From an uncultured Muribaculaceae bacterium (GTDB lineage Bacteria > Bacteroidota > Bacteroidia > Bacteroidales > Muribaculaceae), in the NCBI GenBank assembly GCA_910583775.1, contig CAJTYD010000073.1, forward strand, positions 1-15,486: a stretch of 15,486 nucleotides of DNA, read 5' to 3'. The notes under the pieces are model-generated. The model did no database searches and was not told where the DNA came from. It saw nothing but the letters and a program-made list of their open reading frames with translations. Shown piece by piece: positions 6,851 to 13,552 of the stretch (position 1 is the stretch's first letter; each line of letters starts with the position of its first letter). Made by a program: the position numbers and the translations under genes.

Positions 6851-7486
6851 ATGGAACCCACAGCAACCCTTTCATTCTGGTCTCTGCTTATGGATGGCGG
6901 ATATATCATGATTCCGCTCGCCATCCTTCTGATAGTGACGATATATGTCTTCACGGAGCGCACGCTGGTGATAAACCGCGCCGCCAAGGAAGACCGCTAT
7001 TTCATGGACCGCATCCGCGACTACGTCCATGACGGTGACATCGAATCGGCCTTCAACCTCTGCAAGAAGACCGACACCCCCAACGCGCGTCTTATCCAGA
7101 AAGGGCTTTCCAGAATAGGGCGACCGATGAACGATGTGCTCGTGGCCATCGAGAACACCGGCAACATCGAGGTGGCTCAGCTCGGCAAGGGATTCCCCTG
7201 GCTCTCCACGACAGCCGCCGGCGCTCCCATGCTCGGGTTCCTCGGCACGGTGGTCGGAATGATACAGGCCTTCTTCTCGCTCGCGAGCGCGGGAACTTCG
7301 GCCAACATCACCGTGCTCTCGAGCGGTATCTACCAGGCGCTCGTCACCACTGTGGCCGGTCTGGTGGTCGGCATCCTCGCCCTTTTCGCCTATAACTATC
7401 TGGTGGCACGCGTGAACCGCGTGATGAACTCAATGGAGGCTAAGACCATGGAATTCATGGACCTTCTCAACGAACCCGCAGCTTGA
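6851..7486 (+). CDS. exbB: MotA/TolQ/ExbB-type proton channel protein
   Basis: A 211-residue inner-membrane subunit of an ExbB/TolQ proton channel, which uses the proton gradient to drive a TonB- or TolA-type transducer. Three membrane segments are seen at about 19-36, 122-145 and 163-187. The family core sits in the second and third: STTAAGAPMLGFLGTVVGMIQAF (119-141) and ISxxLVTTVAGL-like GIYQALVTTVAGLVVGI (159-175), which contain the conserved small residues and Thr lining the channel. The large cytoplasmic loop lies between the first and second segments. The exbD-like gene follows after a 1-bp gap, so they are translated together. TolQ and ExbB cannot be told apart reliably here, and no Pal/TolB is in view. 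Confidence 0.9.
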   Translation: MEPTATLSFWSLLMDGGYIMIPLAILLIVTIYVFTERTLVINRAAKEDRYFMDRIRDYVHDGDIESAFNLCKKTDTPNARLIQKGLSRIGRPMNDVLVAIENTGNIEVAQLGKGFPWLSTTAAGAPMLGFLGTVVGMIQAFFSLASAGTSANITVLSSGIYQALVTTVAGLVVGILALFAYNYLVARVNRVMNSMEAKTMEFMDLLNEPAA

Positions 7487-7487
7487 T

Positions 7488-7976
7488 ATGGCACTCAAAA
7501 GAAATTTCCAGTCGCTCGAGACTTTCTCCATGTCGTCGATGACGGATGTGATCTTCCTTCTGCTCATCTTCTTCATGGTGACCTCGACGATAATCTTCCC
7601 GGCGGCAATCGACGTCAACCTTCCCCAGAGCAGCGAGCAGACTTCGCTCAAGCCCGTGACGGAGGTCTACATCGACGCCGAGGAAAAGGTATATCTCGTG
7701 GAAGACCGTAATGATTCTACCCACGTCCTCTCATCGCCCGTGGAGATACAGTTCGAGGAACTCACCGCGCGTCTCACCGCCATACAGCAGAAAGACTCCC
7801 TGCGGTCGATCGCCCTTTATGCCGACAGCGTGGTGGGCTACGGCAAGGTCGTGAAGATCCTTGATATGGCCGCACGCAACAACCTCCACATGGTGCTCGC
7901 AACCCGCGCCGCCTCCTCCGGCAATTCCACGGAAGCATCTTCGGCAGGTGCGGCGCAGACTAAACCCGCAAAATAA
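7488..7976 (+). CDS. exbD: ExbD/TolR-family biopolymer transport protein
   Basis: A 162-residue partner of the ExbB-type channel. It has a short basic cytoplasmic N-terminus and a single membrane helix (about 19-37) in the signature context SSMTDVIFLLLIFFMVTSTI. D20 is the expected proton-carrying Asp. A periplasmic domain follows (VDVNLPQSS type motif at 41-49 and later YADSVVGYGKVVKILDMAARN), ending in an Ala/Ser-rich tail. The gene lies between exbB (1-bp gap) and the TonB-like gene (8-bp gap). Confidence 0.9.
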   Translation: MALKRNFQSLETFSMSSMTDVIFLLLIFFMVTSTIIFPAAIDVNLPQSSEQTSLKPVTEVYIDAEEKVYLVEDRNDSTHVLSSPVEIQFEELTARLTAIQQKDSLRSIALYADSVVGYGKVVKILDMAARNNLHMVLATRAASSGNSTEASSAGAAQTKPAK

Positions 7977-7984
7977 ATCCGACA

Positions 7985-8728
7985 ATGAATAACAGGCAGA
8001 AAAAAGACTCTTATATTGCCGCCGGCGTAACAGCGGCGGTGATGCTCCTTATTCTGCTGTTTCTTTATTTCGGAGGATACAGCTTCGACCGGCAGCTCCT
8101 CGCCGAATCCTCAACGCCTGAAATTGCTCCCGAAGAAGAGGAGATTTTCCTCGAGCCGGAAATCCTCCGCGACTTAGGCGAAGAAAACGCCACGCACAAC
8201 GACGCGCCCGCTCCGGCGTTCCAGGGAGAGCCCGAGCCTGCCGAAAAAGACAATACAAAGCTTGTCGTTCCCGGCGAGAATCCAAAGCCCGCGCCTCCGA
8301 TAGAGAAGAAGGTCACCACCAAGAAGGAAAGCCCCGTCAAGGCTACCGAACCCTCCGTCACAAAAGAGGAAAAACAGAAAGTCACCTCCTCCGTGGCCAA
8401 AGGCTTTTCCGGCAGAAACGGCACGCCTGAAGGCAACTCTGGCACCGACGGCGCCGGAGGCACAGGAATGGGCATCAGAGGCAGCGCCAACGGCCGCACT
8501 TTCCGCGGATGCCCCTCGCCAGACGTCTCGCTGCGACATAAGACCACAGTGAAGGTCGCCGTAGTGATCGACGCCGACGGCAACGTCACTTCCGCAACAG
8601 CCTCCGGCGGTTCGTCGGCCCAGATAAGAAGGGCCTGCGAGCAGGCAGCGCGTGGCGCCAAATGGAGCGCGAAAAAAGGCGCCGGAGAAACCCGCGGCAC
8701 CATCACCTTCACCATCACCCCCCGATAA
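7985..8728 (+). CDS. TonB/TolA-like energy transducer
   Basis: A 247-residue protein with a basic N-terminus, one membrane anchor (about 10-31, YIAAGVTAAVMLLILLFLYFGG) and an acidic segment. A long Pro/Lys/Glu-rich periplasmic linker (about 65-135) and a Gly-rich stretch (NGTPEGNSGTDGAGGTG, about 141-157) follow. The C-terminal 75 residues have the TonB-type beta-alpha-beta pattern: TVKVAVVIDADGNVTSATASGG, then RACEQAARGAKW, then GTITFTITPR. The usual YP motif of TonB C-termini is not obvious, and the domain resembles the TonB-like C-terminus of Bacteroidetes proteins encoded with ExbB/ExbD. Its outer-membrane partner is unknown. A long antisense frame over this gene is a composition artefact. 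Confidence 0.85.
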   Translation: MNNRQKKDSYIAAGVTAAVMLLILLFLYFGGYSFDRQLLAESSTPEIAPEEEEIFLEPEILRDLGEENATHNDAPAPAFQGEPEPAEKDNTKLVVPGENPKPAPPIEKKVTTKKESPVKATEPSVTKEEKQKVTSSVAKGFSGRNGTPEGNSGTDGAGGTGMGIRGSANGRTFRGCPSPDVSLRHKTTVKVAVVIDADGNVTSATASGGSSAQIRRACEQAARGAKWSAKKGAGETRGTITFTITPR

Positions 8729-8794
8729 TTTACAACTTCGCATTTACCGGATGCCTCCCCGTCCGGCACAACGCCATAACTCAACAATAAGAAC

Positions 8795-9724
8795 ATGAAA
8801 CACCTTAAAATCTTTCTATTCGCTCTCTTATGCATCCCGTTTGCAGCCTCAGCGAAAACACAACCCGAGTTCAACCTCGCAACATATAACATCCGCATGC
8901 CGGCTAAATCCGACTTCAGGCACGGCGACACCTGGGAGGCCCGTTCTCCCCGCATCGCCGACCTCGTGCGCTTCCATGAGTTCAACATATTCGGAACGGA
9001 GGAAGGCTACCGCTGGCAGCTCGACAGCCTCAAGTCGCTGCTTCCCGGCTACGACTTCATCGGCGTCGGTCGCGAAGACGGCAAGGAGGGAGGCGAACAC
9101 TCCGCCATCTTCTACGACACCAATATGTTCCGGCTCCTCGACCACGGCGACTTCTGGCTCTCCGAGACGCCCGACCGTCCCGGACTCGGATGGGACGCCG
9201 CATGCGTCCGTATATGCACCTGGGGCAAGTTCCGCCATATACCCTCCGGCCGCGATTTCCTGTATTTCAACCTCCACATGGACCATGTCGGAAAGAAAGC
9301 GCGCATAGAAAGCGTCAAACTCATCGCCAAAAAGATGAAGGAATTCGGCGCCAAGCTTCCCGCCATTCTCTCGGGGGACTTCAACGTCAGTCAGGACAAC
9401 GAATGCTACAAATATATCGTTGATTCAGGGTTCCTCGAAGACTCCTACGAACTGGCGAAAGTGAAGTATGCTCCCAACGGCACCTGGAACGACTGGGATC
9501 CCACTGCATTCTCCACGAGCCGCATCGACCACATCTTCGTGTCGCCCGGCACGAAAGTGCGCCGCTACGGCATCCTCACCGACACCTACCGCAGCTTCGA
9601 AAACGTCAAGGAAAGTCTGGAGCCTGAAGACACCTTCAATGTCAAACTGGTAAAATCCACCATCCGTCTCCCGTCCGACCACTACCCCGTGATGGTAACC
9701 CTCACCCTCCCGCCAAAGAAATAA
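8795..9724 (+). CDS. Secreted endonuclease/exonuclease/phosphatase (EEP) family hydrolase
   Basis: A 309-residue metal-dependent phosphoesterase of the DNase I/EEP fold. A signal peptide (1-20, ending AASA before KTQ) predicts export to the periplasm or beyond. Catalytic landmarks are in order: TYNIR with N32, GTEEG with E69/E70, NLHMDH near residue 160, SGDFNV with D195 and N197, the TSRIDHIF segment, and PSDHYPV with the D295-H296 pair. The set is complete, so the enzyme is probably active. The substrate is not fixed by sequence; Bacteroidetes relatives are usually annotated only as EEP family, and nuclease, phospholipase/sphingomyelinase or sugar-phosphate activities are all possible. It stands alone after the tonB-like gene, with a 66-bp gap. 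Confidence 0.9.
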   Translation: MKHLKIFLFALLCIPFAASAKTQPEFNLATYNIRMPAKSDFRHGDTWEARSPRIADLVRFHEFNIFGTEEGYRWQLDSLKSLLPGYDFIGVGREDGKEGGEHSAIFYDTNMFRLLDHGDFWLSETPDRPGLGWDAACVRICTWGKFRHIPSGRDFLYFNLHMDHVGKKARIESVKLIAKKMKEFGAKLPAILSGDFNVSQDNECYKYIVDSGFLEDSYELAKVKYAPNGTWNDWDPTAFSTSRIDHIFVSPGTKVRRYGILTDTYRSFENVKESLEPEDTFNVKLVKSTIRLPSDHYPVMVTLTLPPKK

Positions 9725-9772
9725 AAGTAATCTCGCGGTAGCGGGCAACAGGACAAAATTCGAGTATCCATA

Positions 9773-9804
9773 TTTGCAATAACGCGACATAAGTGTTATA
9801 TTTG
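9773..9804 (+). promoter_or_regulatory. Consensus Bacteroidota promoter upstream of the Rpn gene
   Basis: TTTG at 9773-9776 and TATATTTG at 9797-9804 match the -33 TTTG and -7 TAnnTTTG consensus with 20-nt spacing. Transcription would start near 9811, just before the inverted-repeat element at 9818, so the whole element lies in the 5' leader of the Rpn-family gene. Confidence 0.75.
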
Positions 9805-9817
9805 TAAAAACATGAGA

Positions 9818-10013
9818 TGAAGTTGTTTAAACTAATTTTTATGGTAAGATTTATTAAGATTGTGGAGCAGATTTGAGCATTTGATGAGGGAGCAACCTAA
9901 AGGTTGGTCCCGAAGAGAAGGCTCAAAGATGCCCGAAAGATTAATGAAGATTGCCATAAAGTTTAAATTTCTTCATTAATTTTAGGATACGTAAATTAGT
10001 TTAAACAACTTCA
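9818..10013 (+). repeat. Hairpin/MITE-like element, copy C, with perfect terminal inverted repeats
   Basis: Positions 9818-9838 and 9993-10013 are perfect 21-bp inverted repeats (GAAGTTGTTTAAACTAATTT plus one outer base). The second arm region TTATGGTAAGATTTATTAAG matches the reverse complement of the right side (TTATGGCAATCTTCATTAAT), with about 30 nt extra on the right. The core stem is TTTGAGC (9872-9878) with GCTCAAA (9921-9927), capped by CAACCT-AA-AGGTTG (9893-9906). It ends 6 bp before the Rpn start codon. No target-site duplication is clear. Confidence 0.85.
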
Positions 10014-10019
10014 ATAGGT

Positions 10020-10964
10020 ATGGCACACGAAAATACATATATCCGATTTGACTGGGCGATGAAACACATGCTCAGGGACAAAAGCAACTTCGGAATACTC
10101 GAAGGGTTTATTTCCGTGCTGTTAGGCGACGAAGTAAAAATAGTGGAGATCCTTGAAAGCGAGTCGAATCAGGATTCCGATACCGACAAGTTCAACCGCG
10201 TTGACATCAAGGCTAAAAACAGCAAGGGACACCTTATCATCGTGGAGGTGCAGCTCACCCGACAGCTTTATTATCTGCAAAGGATTCTTTATGGTACCTG
10301 CAAGGCCATTACGGAACACATCAACATAGGGGATAAATACGACCAGGTCAAGAAAGTCTATTCAATAAGCATCCTCTACTGCGACTACGGGCAGGGCGAT
10401 GACTACGTCTATCACGGGATGACCACCTTCAAAGGCATCCACACCGGCGGCGAGCTGCAAGTAAACACCAAGGAAGAAGGTGTGATAGTGCCCCGTCTTC
10501 CGCGCGAGGTCTTTCCCGAATACTATCTTGTGCGCGTCAACGTATACGACAAAATCCCCGAGACCCCCCTCGACGAATGGATGACCTATCTCAAAGAGGG
10601 AAAGATCAAGGAAAACACCCGCACACCTGGTCTGCAGGAAGTTAAGAAAAAACTGCAGTATCTTTCGATGACACCCAAAGAGCGCCGGGCCTACGACGCC
10701 CACATGGACAACATCATGGTCCAGAACGACGTGCTCGACACCGCCAGAGACGAAGGCCGCGCCGAAGGTCTGGAAGAAGGCCGAGCTGAAGGCCGAGCAG
10801 AAGGTCGCGCTGAAGGCCGCGCTGAAGGTCGAGCTGAAGGCCGTGCTGAAGGTATAGCGAATGTCGCCAAAAACATGATTGCCGCCGGCATGAACGACGA
10901 AATGATCTCAACCGTCACCGGCCTCTCCCCCGCCGAAATCGCCTCCCTCCGCCAAAACGCCTAA
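10020..10964 (+). CDS. Rpn-family PD-(D/E)XK nuclease / putative transposase
   Basis: A 314-residue protein of the Rpn (recombination-promoting nuclease) / PD-(D/E)XK transposase family common in Bacteroidetes. It begins with the typical FDWAMKHMLRDKSNFGILEGFISVLL. The nuclease core has D62 in NRVDIKA and E76-x-Q78 in GHLIIVEVQ, the (D)...E-x-Q/K pattern, followed by QLYYLQRILYG. Residues of about 245-279 are a GRAE tetrapeptide repeat made by 12-bp tandem DNA repeats. The C-terminal 35 residues (MIAAGMNDEMISTVTGLSPAEIASLRQ) look like a small helical domain found in this family. It has its own promoter and an inverted-repeat leader. Family members promote recombination in E. coli; the cellular role here is unknown. 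Confidence 0.9.
   Translation: MAHENTYIRFDWAMKHMLRDKSNFGILEGFISVLLGDEVKIVEILESESNQDSDTDKFNRVDIKAKNSKGHLIIVEVQLTRQLYYLQRILYGTCKAITEHINIGDKYDQVKKVYSISILYCDYGQGDDYVYHGMTTFKGIHTGGELQVNTKEEGVIVPRLPREVFPEYYLVRVNVYDKIPETPLDEWMTYLKEGKIKENTRTPGLQEVKKKLQYLSMTPKERRAYDAHMDNIMVQNDVLDTARDEGRAEGLEEGRAEGRAEGRAEGRAEGRAEGRAEGIANVAKNMIAAGMNDEMISTVTGLSPAEIASLRQNA
10748..10855 (+). repeat. In-frame 12-bp tandem repeat inside the Rpn gene
   Basis: Roughly eight units of GAAGGCCG(A/C/T)GC(T/A/C) encode GRAE repeats (one LEE variant). Wobble differences between units show it is not a fresh expansion. Because the unit is 12 bp, copy-number change would lengthen or shorten the protein by four residues without a frameshift. 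Confidence 0.9.
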
Positions 10965-10969
10965 ACCTG

Positions 10970-10986
10970 CCCCCTCCGCAAGGGGG
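10970..10986 (+). terminator. Small GC hairpin just after the Rpn stop
   Basis: CCCCCT (10970-10975) pairs with AGGGGG (10981-10986) around a 5-nt loop. Only ATAAA follows, not a U-run, so termination is uncertain. Confidence 0.4.
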
Positions 10987-11010
10987 ATAAACATACTCTA
11001 TCACACGAGC

Positions 11011-11046
11011 CAGTGGCCGACCGACGACACCGCCGGTCGGCCACTG
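11011..11046. terminator. 13-bp perfect hairpin downstream of the Rpn gene
   Basis: CAGTGGCCGACCG (11011-11023) pairs perfectly with CGGTCGGCCACTG (11034-11046) around a 10-nt loop. AT-rich sequence (ACTTAATTATC) follows but no clean U-run. It could be a transcription terminator for the Rpn transcript or a dispersed palindrome. Confidence 0.5.
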
Positions 11047-11284
11047 ACTTAATTATCTCTGCGCCTCATGCTTCCCTGCGGGAGGCTTAAAGTATACGCC
11101 ACTGACATAGATTACGAATGACATGATTCCTTAACGCTCCACTAATGTATTAGAGCATTATATCCATGTATATTGGAAGAACTCTTGAGGTCCAATTTTA
11201 CGACTTCATACACAACTTTGGTAAGATCCGCCAGGCCAATTTAAAACGTTCCCAAATTTCAACTAAAATTAATTATAAAAAAAT
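11047..11284. other. Non-coding stretch, nothing convincing
   Basis: About 240 bp that becomes progressively AT-rich. It holds one small inverted repeat near 11071-11094 (CTTCCC-TGC-GGGAGG within GCCTC...GAGGC). A short frame starting at 11166 runs into the promoter and the structured region downstream and has no protein-like features. I see no gene here. Confidence 0.5.
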
Positions 11285-11317
11285 TTTGCAAAATAACTCC
11301 AATAATTATTATATTTG
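11285..11317 (+). promoter_or_regulatory. Consensus Bacteroidota promoter of a structured RNA
   Basis: TTTG at 11285-11288 and TATATTTG at 11310-11317 match the -33/-7 consensus with 21-nt spacing. The start point is predicted at about 11322-11325, exactly where the first stem of the structured region begins. Confidence 0.75.
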
Positions 11318-11321
11318 CAAC

Positions 11322-11629
11322 GACCTAACGCCGTGCGACTCCATCTGGAGCCGGAGCGAGGGAGGTCATTACATAATGAAAAGCGTTTATCGACGCTTGA
11401 TTCTTGGCTGCTAAGAACTTCGCAACTTCATTAGAAATAGTCAGGGATGAAGCAACGGTAGATGTCTTCGGGTATGATAGAAACGCCAATGGAGGGACTG
11501 TATCGTGACGATATGTCCTGATTGGCATATCATACGGCGTAGGCTCTGCGTTGCTCGTTCTACTATTTCGGGCAATGCGAAGGCCTTTAGCAGCAGGACG
11601 GGCAACGATACGGATCCTGCGCTTTTTTG
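11322..11629 (+). ncRNA. Putative structured non-coding RNA, about 300 nt, family not recognised
   Basis: The region between a consensus promoter and a U-run terminator is packed with stems. GACCT (11322-11326) pairs with AGGTC (11363-11367) and encloses CTCC-ATCT-GGAG. AAGCGT (11381) pairs with ACGCTT (11393). TTCTT and AAGAA flank GGCTGCT (about 11401-11417), and CTTCAT pairs with ATGAAG (about 11426-11453). A 64-nt arm is built from GTATGATA/TATCATAC (11472-11479/11528-11535), CCAAT/ATTGG and GGAC/GTCC, capped by TATCGTGACGATA. GCGTTGCTCG (11548-11557) pairs with CGGGCAATGC (11569-11578), using two wobbles. No good ORF exists on either strand. It lacks the RNase P, SRP and tmRNA signatures I can check by eye, and 6S would be one long bulged hairpin. 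It lies just upstream of the AT-rich signalling cassette. Confidence 0.65.
11593..11629 (+). terminator. Intrinsic terminator of the structured RNA
   Basis: GCAGGACG (11593-11600) pairs with CG-TCCTGC (11611-11620, a 2-nt bulge GA) around a 10-nt loop and is followed by GC and six T residues (11623-11628). Confidence 0.8.
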
Positions 11630-11638
11630 TTTTATAAC

Positions 11639-11669
11639 GCCTCCTCGGGATTCGGAGGCCTGATATTTT
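11639..11669 (+). terminator. Second hairpin before the VWA gene
   Basis: GCCTCC (11639-11644) pairs with GGAGGC (11654-11659) around a 9-nt loop, followed by CTGATATTTT. It may be a back-up terminator or part of the leader of the downstream operon, whose ATG is 21 bp away. No TAnnTTTG promoter is visible between it and that start. Confidence 0.5.
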
Positions 11670-11680
11670 AATTATAATTT

Positions 11681-12526
11681 ATGTCACACAATAAACAATG
11701 GAGTTCCGCTACCCCAGGCTTGCTGATATTTCTTATTGACCAGTCTGGTTCAATGTTGTTGCCCTTCAAAGATTCCCCCGATTCAAGGACCGTATTTTCA
11801 ACACGTGTTGTCAACAGAGTTATAGACTCGATAATTCAAAAGAACTATAATGGTGATCACGCCAAAGATCGTTGTTTTATAGTGGCTATAGGCTACTCTG
11901 TCGATGCAAAAGAACTTTGTTCTGGGTTCCTATCGGACCTTGACAATTCTCCGAAGAGAATGGAAACTGTCAAAAAGAAGATAAGTGATGGTGCAGGAGG
12001 TCTAGTGGAAATTGATAAAAAAATGCCAATTTGGGTTGACCCTATTGATAAAGATGGTTGGACAGATATGGCCGCAGCCTTTCGAATGGCCAAAGAAATC
12101 ATTGAAAATTGGGTAAAGGATAAACCCGAAAGTCCCGCTCCTGTAATCATCAACATCTCAGACGGGGCACCTTATTACAACCATAAGAACCCTTCAGTAT
12201 GTGCTAAAGAAACAGAGGCTATTGCGAAGGAAATTATGAATATAAACACCCCTGACGGGAATGTCCTAATTTTTAATGCGGAAATAGGTCAGGGAGCTAA
12301 CCAAATTATACTTCCCAACTCTATTTCAGAGGTTAAAGCGGGGGGAGAGGGAGCCGAATTCCTATATGAAATTTCAAGTGTGATTCCAGAAGGATATAAA
12401 GGTGCGGCTGAGAAAAATGGTCTTGAAGTGAAAGACGGCTCTAAAGGTGCTGTTTTCGCTGCAGACGCAGAGAATCTAATTAAACTCATTGATTTCGGCT
12501 CCAGCAAAGGTCAAAGAGACCAATAA
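11681..12526 (+). CDS. VWA-domain protein, TerY/YegL-like
   Basis: A 281-residue cytoplasmic von Willebrand factor A domain protein. The metal-ion-dependent adhesion site is complete: D20-x-S22-x-S24 in LIDQSGSM, T128 in GWTDMAAAF, and D161 in INISDGAP. The protein should therefore bind a divalent metal and a partner ligand. No signal peptide or membrane segment is present. It is the first gene of a four-gene run, 3 bp ahead of the PP2C gene, which is the arrangement of TerY-P triads (VWA, PP2C, kinase) and of YegL-YegK-YegI in E. coli. In such systems the VWA protein is thought to be a scaffold or a phosphorylation target. The base composition is clearly more AT-rich than the genes at 1-9724, suggesting acquisition. 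Confidence 0.88.
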   Translation: MSHNKQWSSATPGLLIFLIDQSGSMLLPFKDSPDSRTVFSTRVVNRVIDSIIQKNYNGDHAKDRCFIVAIGYSVDAKELCSGFLSDLDNSPKRMETVKKKISDGAGGLVEIDKKMPIWVDPIDKDGWTDMAAAFRMAKEIIENWVKDKPESPAPVIINISDGAPYYNHKNPSVCAKETEAIAKEIMNINTPDGNVLIFNAEIGQGANQIILPNSISEVKAGGEGAEFLYEISSVIPEGYKGAAEKNGLEVKDGSKGAVFAADAENLIKLIDFGSSKGQRDQ

Positions 12527-12529
12527 ACA

Positions 12530-13552
12530 ATGATAATCAAAGCTTTTATTTATCACAAAAGAGCTGAAAAGTACAGCGATTGTCAAGATTGTTTTGGTAT
12601 TAACAAACAAAACAATCGTATCGCCGTATCCGATGGAATGTCACAATCTATCTTCCCTCAATGGTGGGCCAAGATCCTTGTTGATAACTATCTTGAGAAT
12701 GGGCATATTCCACAAGATATTTCCTCCCTTCAGAAGAAATGGCAACAAATGTTGCTTGCAGAAATTAAGAAAAGAGAGAAGGAAGCCATAACTAACCCCA
12801 AAAGGGATCCTTGGCGACTAAAAAACTTACTAGCTGAGAAATCTGGAGCTGGAGCTACTTTTTGTGGTTTATCAATAAAGGATAATAACTGGACCTGTGA
12901 GTGTTTAGGCGATTCTTGTGTCATCACCATAAATCACGATTACACACTAAACTTTTGCACTTCACAGAAAGGTGAATTTGGCAATCTTCCCGATTACTTT
13001 GACAGTTTCAGAATAGGTAGAGGAGAACTCGTAAAAAGTGTTGTCAATCATGATGCATTAGCCATATTAATGGTTACAGATCCATTTGCAGAACTATTTC
13101 AACTCAACAAGGACAAACCTAGTTTTATTAAATCAAGATTTGATGAGCTACAAAGTCTTACTAGTCACAAATCCTTTATAGAATTAGTTGAAAATTGGAG
13201 AGATGAGTTTGGAATGCATAATGATGATAGTACACTAGTTTTAATCACCAGATGTTCTGAGAATAATGTCAAAATCGAATACACTGATGATTTGGAACAA
13301 CTATGCCTGGATGAAAAGAATAGCACAAAAAGGTCTTCCTTAGACGATGCCAATTTCATACGCAATACTAATAATAAAGAGATTAATGTTTATTCTATAG
13401 AAAATCAATCCCCAAATAAGGCTGTCGAAAGTTTTAAATCTTCCTTTGAAAATTTAATGCCTTATTACAGTGGAAAAAAAAGCAACGGAAAAATAATAGA
13501 ATGGATCAAGTCAATTCTTAAACCACTAATTGATTCTCTTTCCAAATCATGA
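12530..13552 (+). CDS. PP2C-family Ser/Thr protein phosphatase (YegK/PphC-like)
   Basis: A 340-residue phosphatase of the metal-dependent PP2C fold in residues 1-242, with an extra C-terminal region of about 100 residues. Motifs in order: D20 in SDCQDCFGI, D35-G36 in RIAVSDGMSQS, GAGATFCGLSI (106-116), GDS (127-129), TD at 183-184 in LMVTDPFAE (Pro where TDG is usual), and NDD (231-233) in HNDDSTLVLI. The metal-binding aspartates are all present, so it is probably active, despite the TDG-to-TDP change. The tail (about 243-340) is polar and disordered-looking, ending in an amphipathic helix (IIEWIKSILKPLIDSLSK). It should reverse phosphorylation by the kinases encoded next to it. Its stop overlaps the next start by 4 bp (ATGA), so translation is coupled. 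Confidence 0.86.
   Translation: MIIKAFIYHKRAEKYSDCQDCFGINKQNNRIAVSDGMSQSIFPQWWAKILVDNYLENGHIPQDISSLQKKWQQMLLAEIKKREKEAITNPKRDPWRLKNLLAEKSGAGATFCGLSIKDNNWTCECLGDSCVITINHDYTLNFCTSQKGEFGNLPDYFDSFRIGRGELVKSVVNHDALAILMVTDPFAELFQLNKDKPSFIKSRFDELQSLTSHKSFIELVENWRDEFGMHNDDSTLVLITRCSENNVKIEYTDDLEQLCLDEKNSTKRSSLDDANFIRNTNNKEINVYSIENQSPNKAVESFKSSFENLMPYYSGKKSNGKIIEWIKSILKPLIDSLSKS

Noticed and set aside
8065..8988. Long minus-strand open frame (307 codons) over the tonB-like gene
   Set aside because: It is antisense to a convincing plus-strand protein and spans its linker and the start of the EEP gene; it has no domain-like content and results from GC-rich codon use.
9818..10013. Complete insertion sequence
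   Set aside because: At 196 bp it has no room for a transposase; it can only be a non-autonomous element or structured leader, and no target-site duplication is evident.
10748..10855. CRISPR or intergenic satellite
   Set aside because: The repeats are in frame inside the Rpn coding sequence and encode GRAE units.
11166..11528. Short frames at 11166-11414 (plus) and 11325-11528 (minus)
   Set aside because: They overlap the promoter and structured RNA, have no protein-family features, and their bases are better explained by stem pairing.
11322..11629. tmRNA, RNase P, SRP or 6S RNA
   Set aside because: By eye I find no CCA-type tmRNA end, no GAGGAAAGTCC-type RNase P core and no SRP GGAAGCAG-type loop, and the several separate stems do not match the single bulged hairpin of 6S. 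A covariance-model search is still needed.
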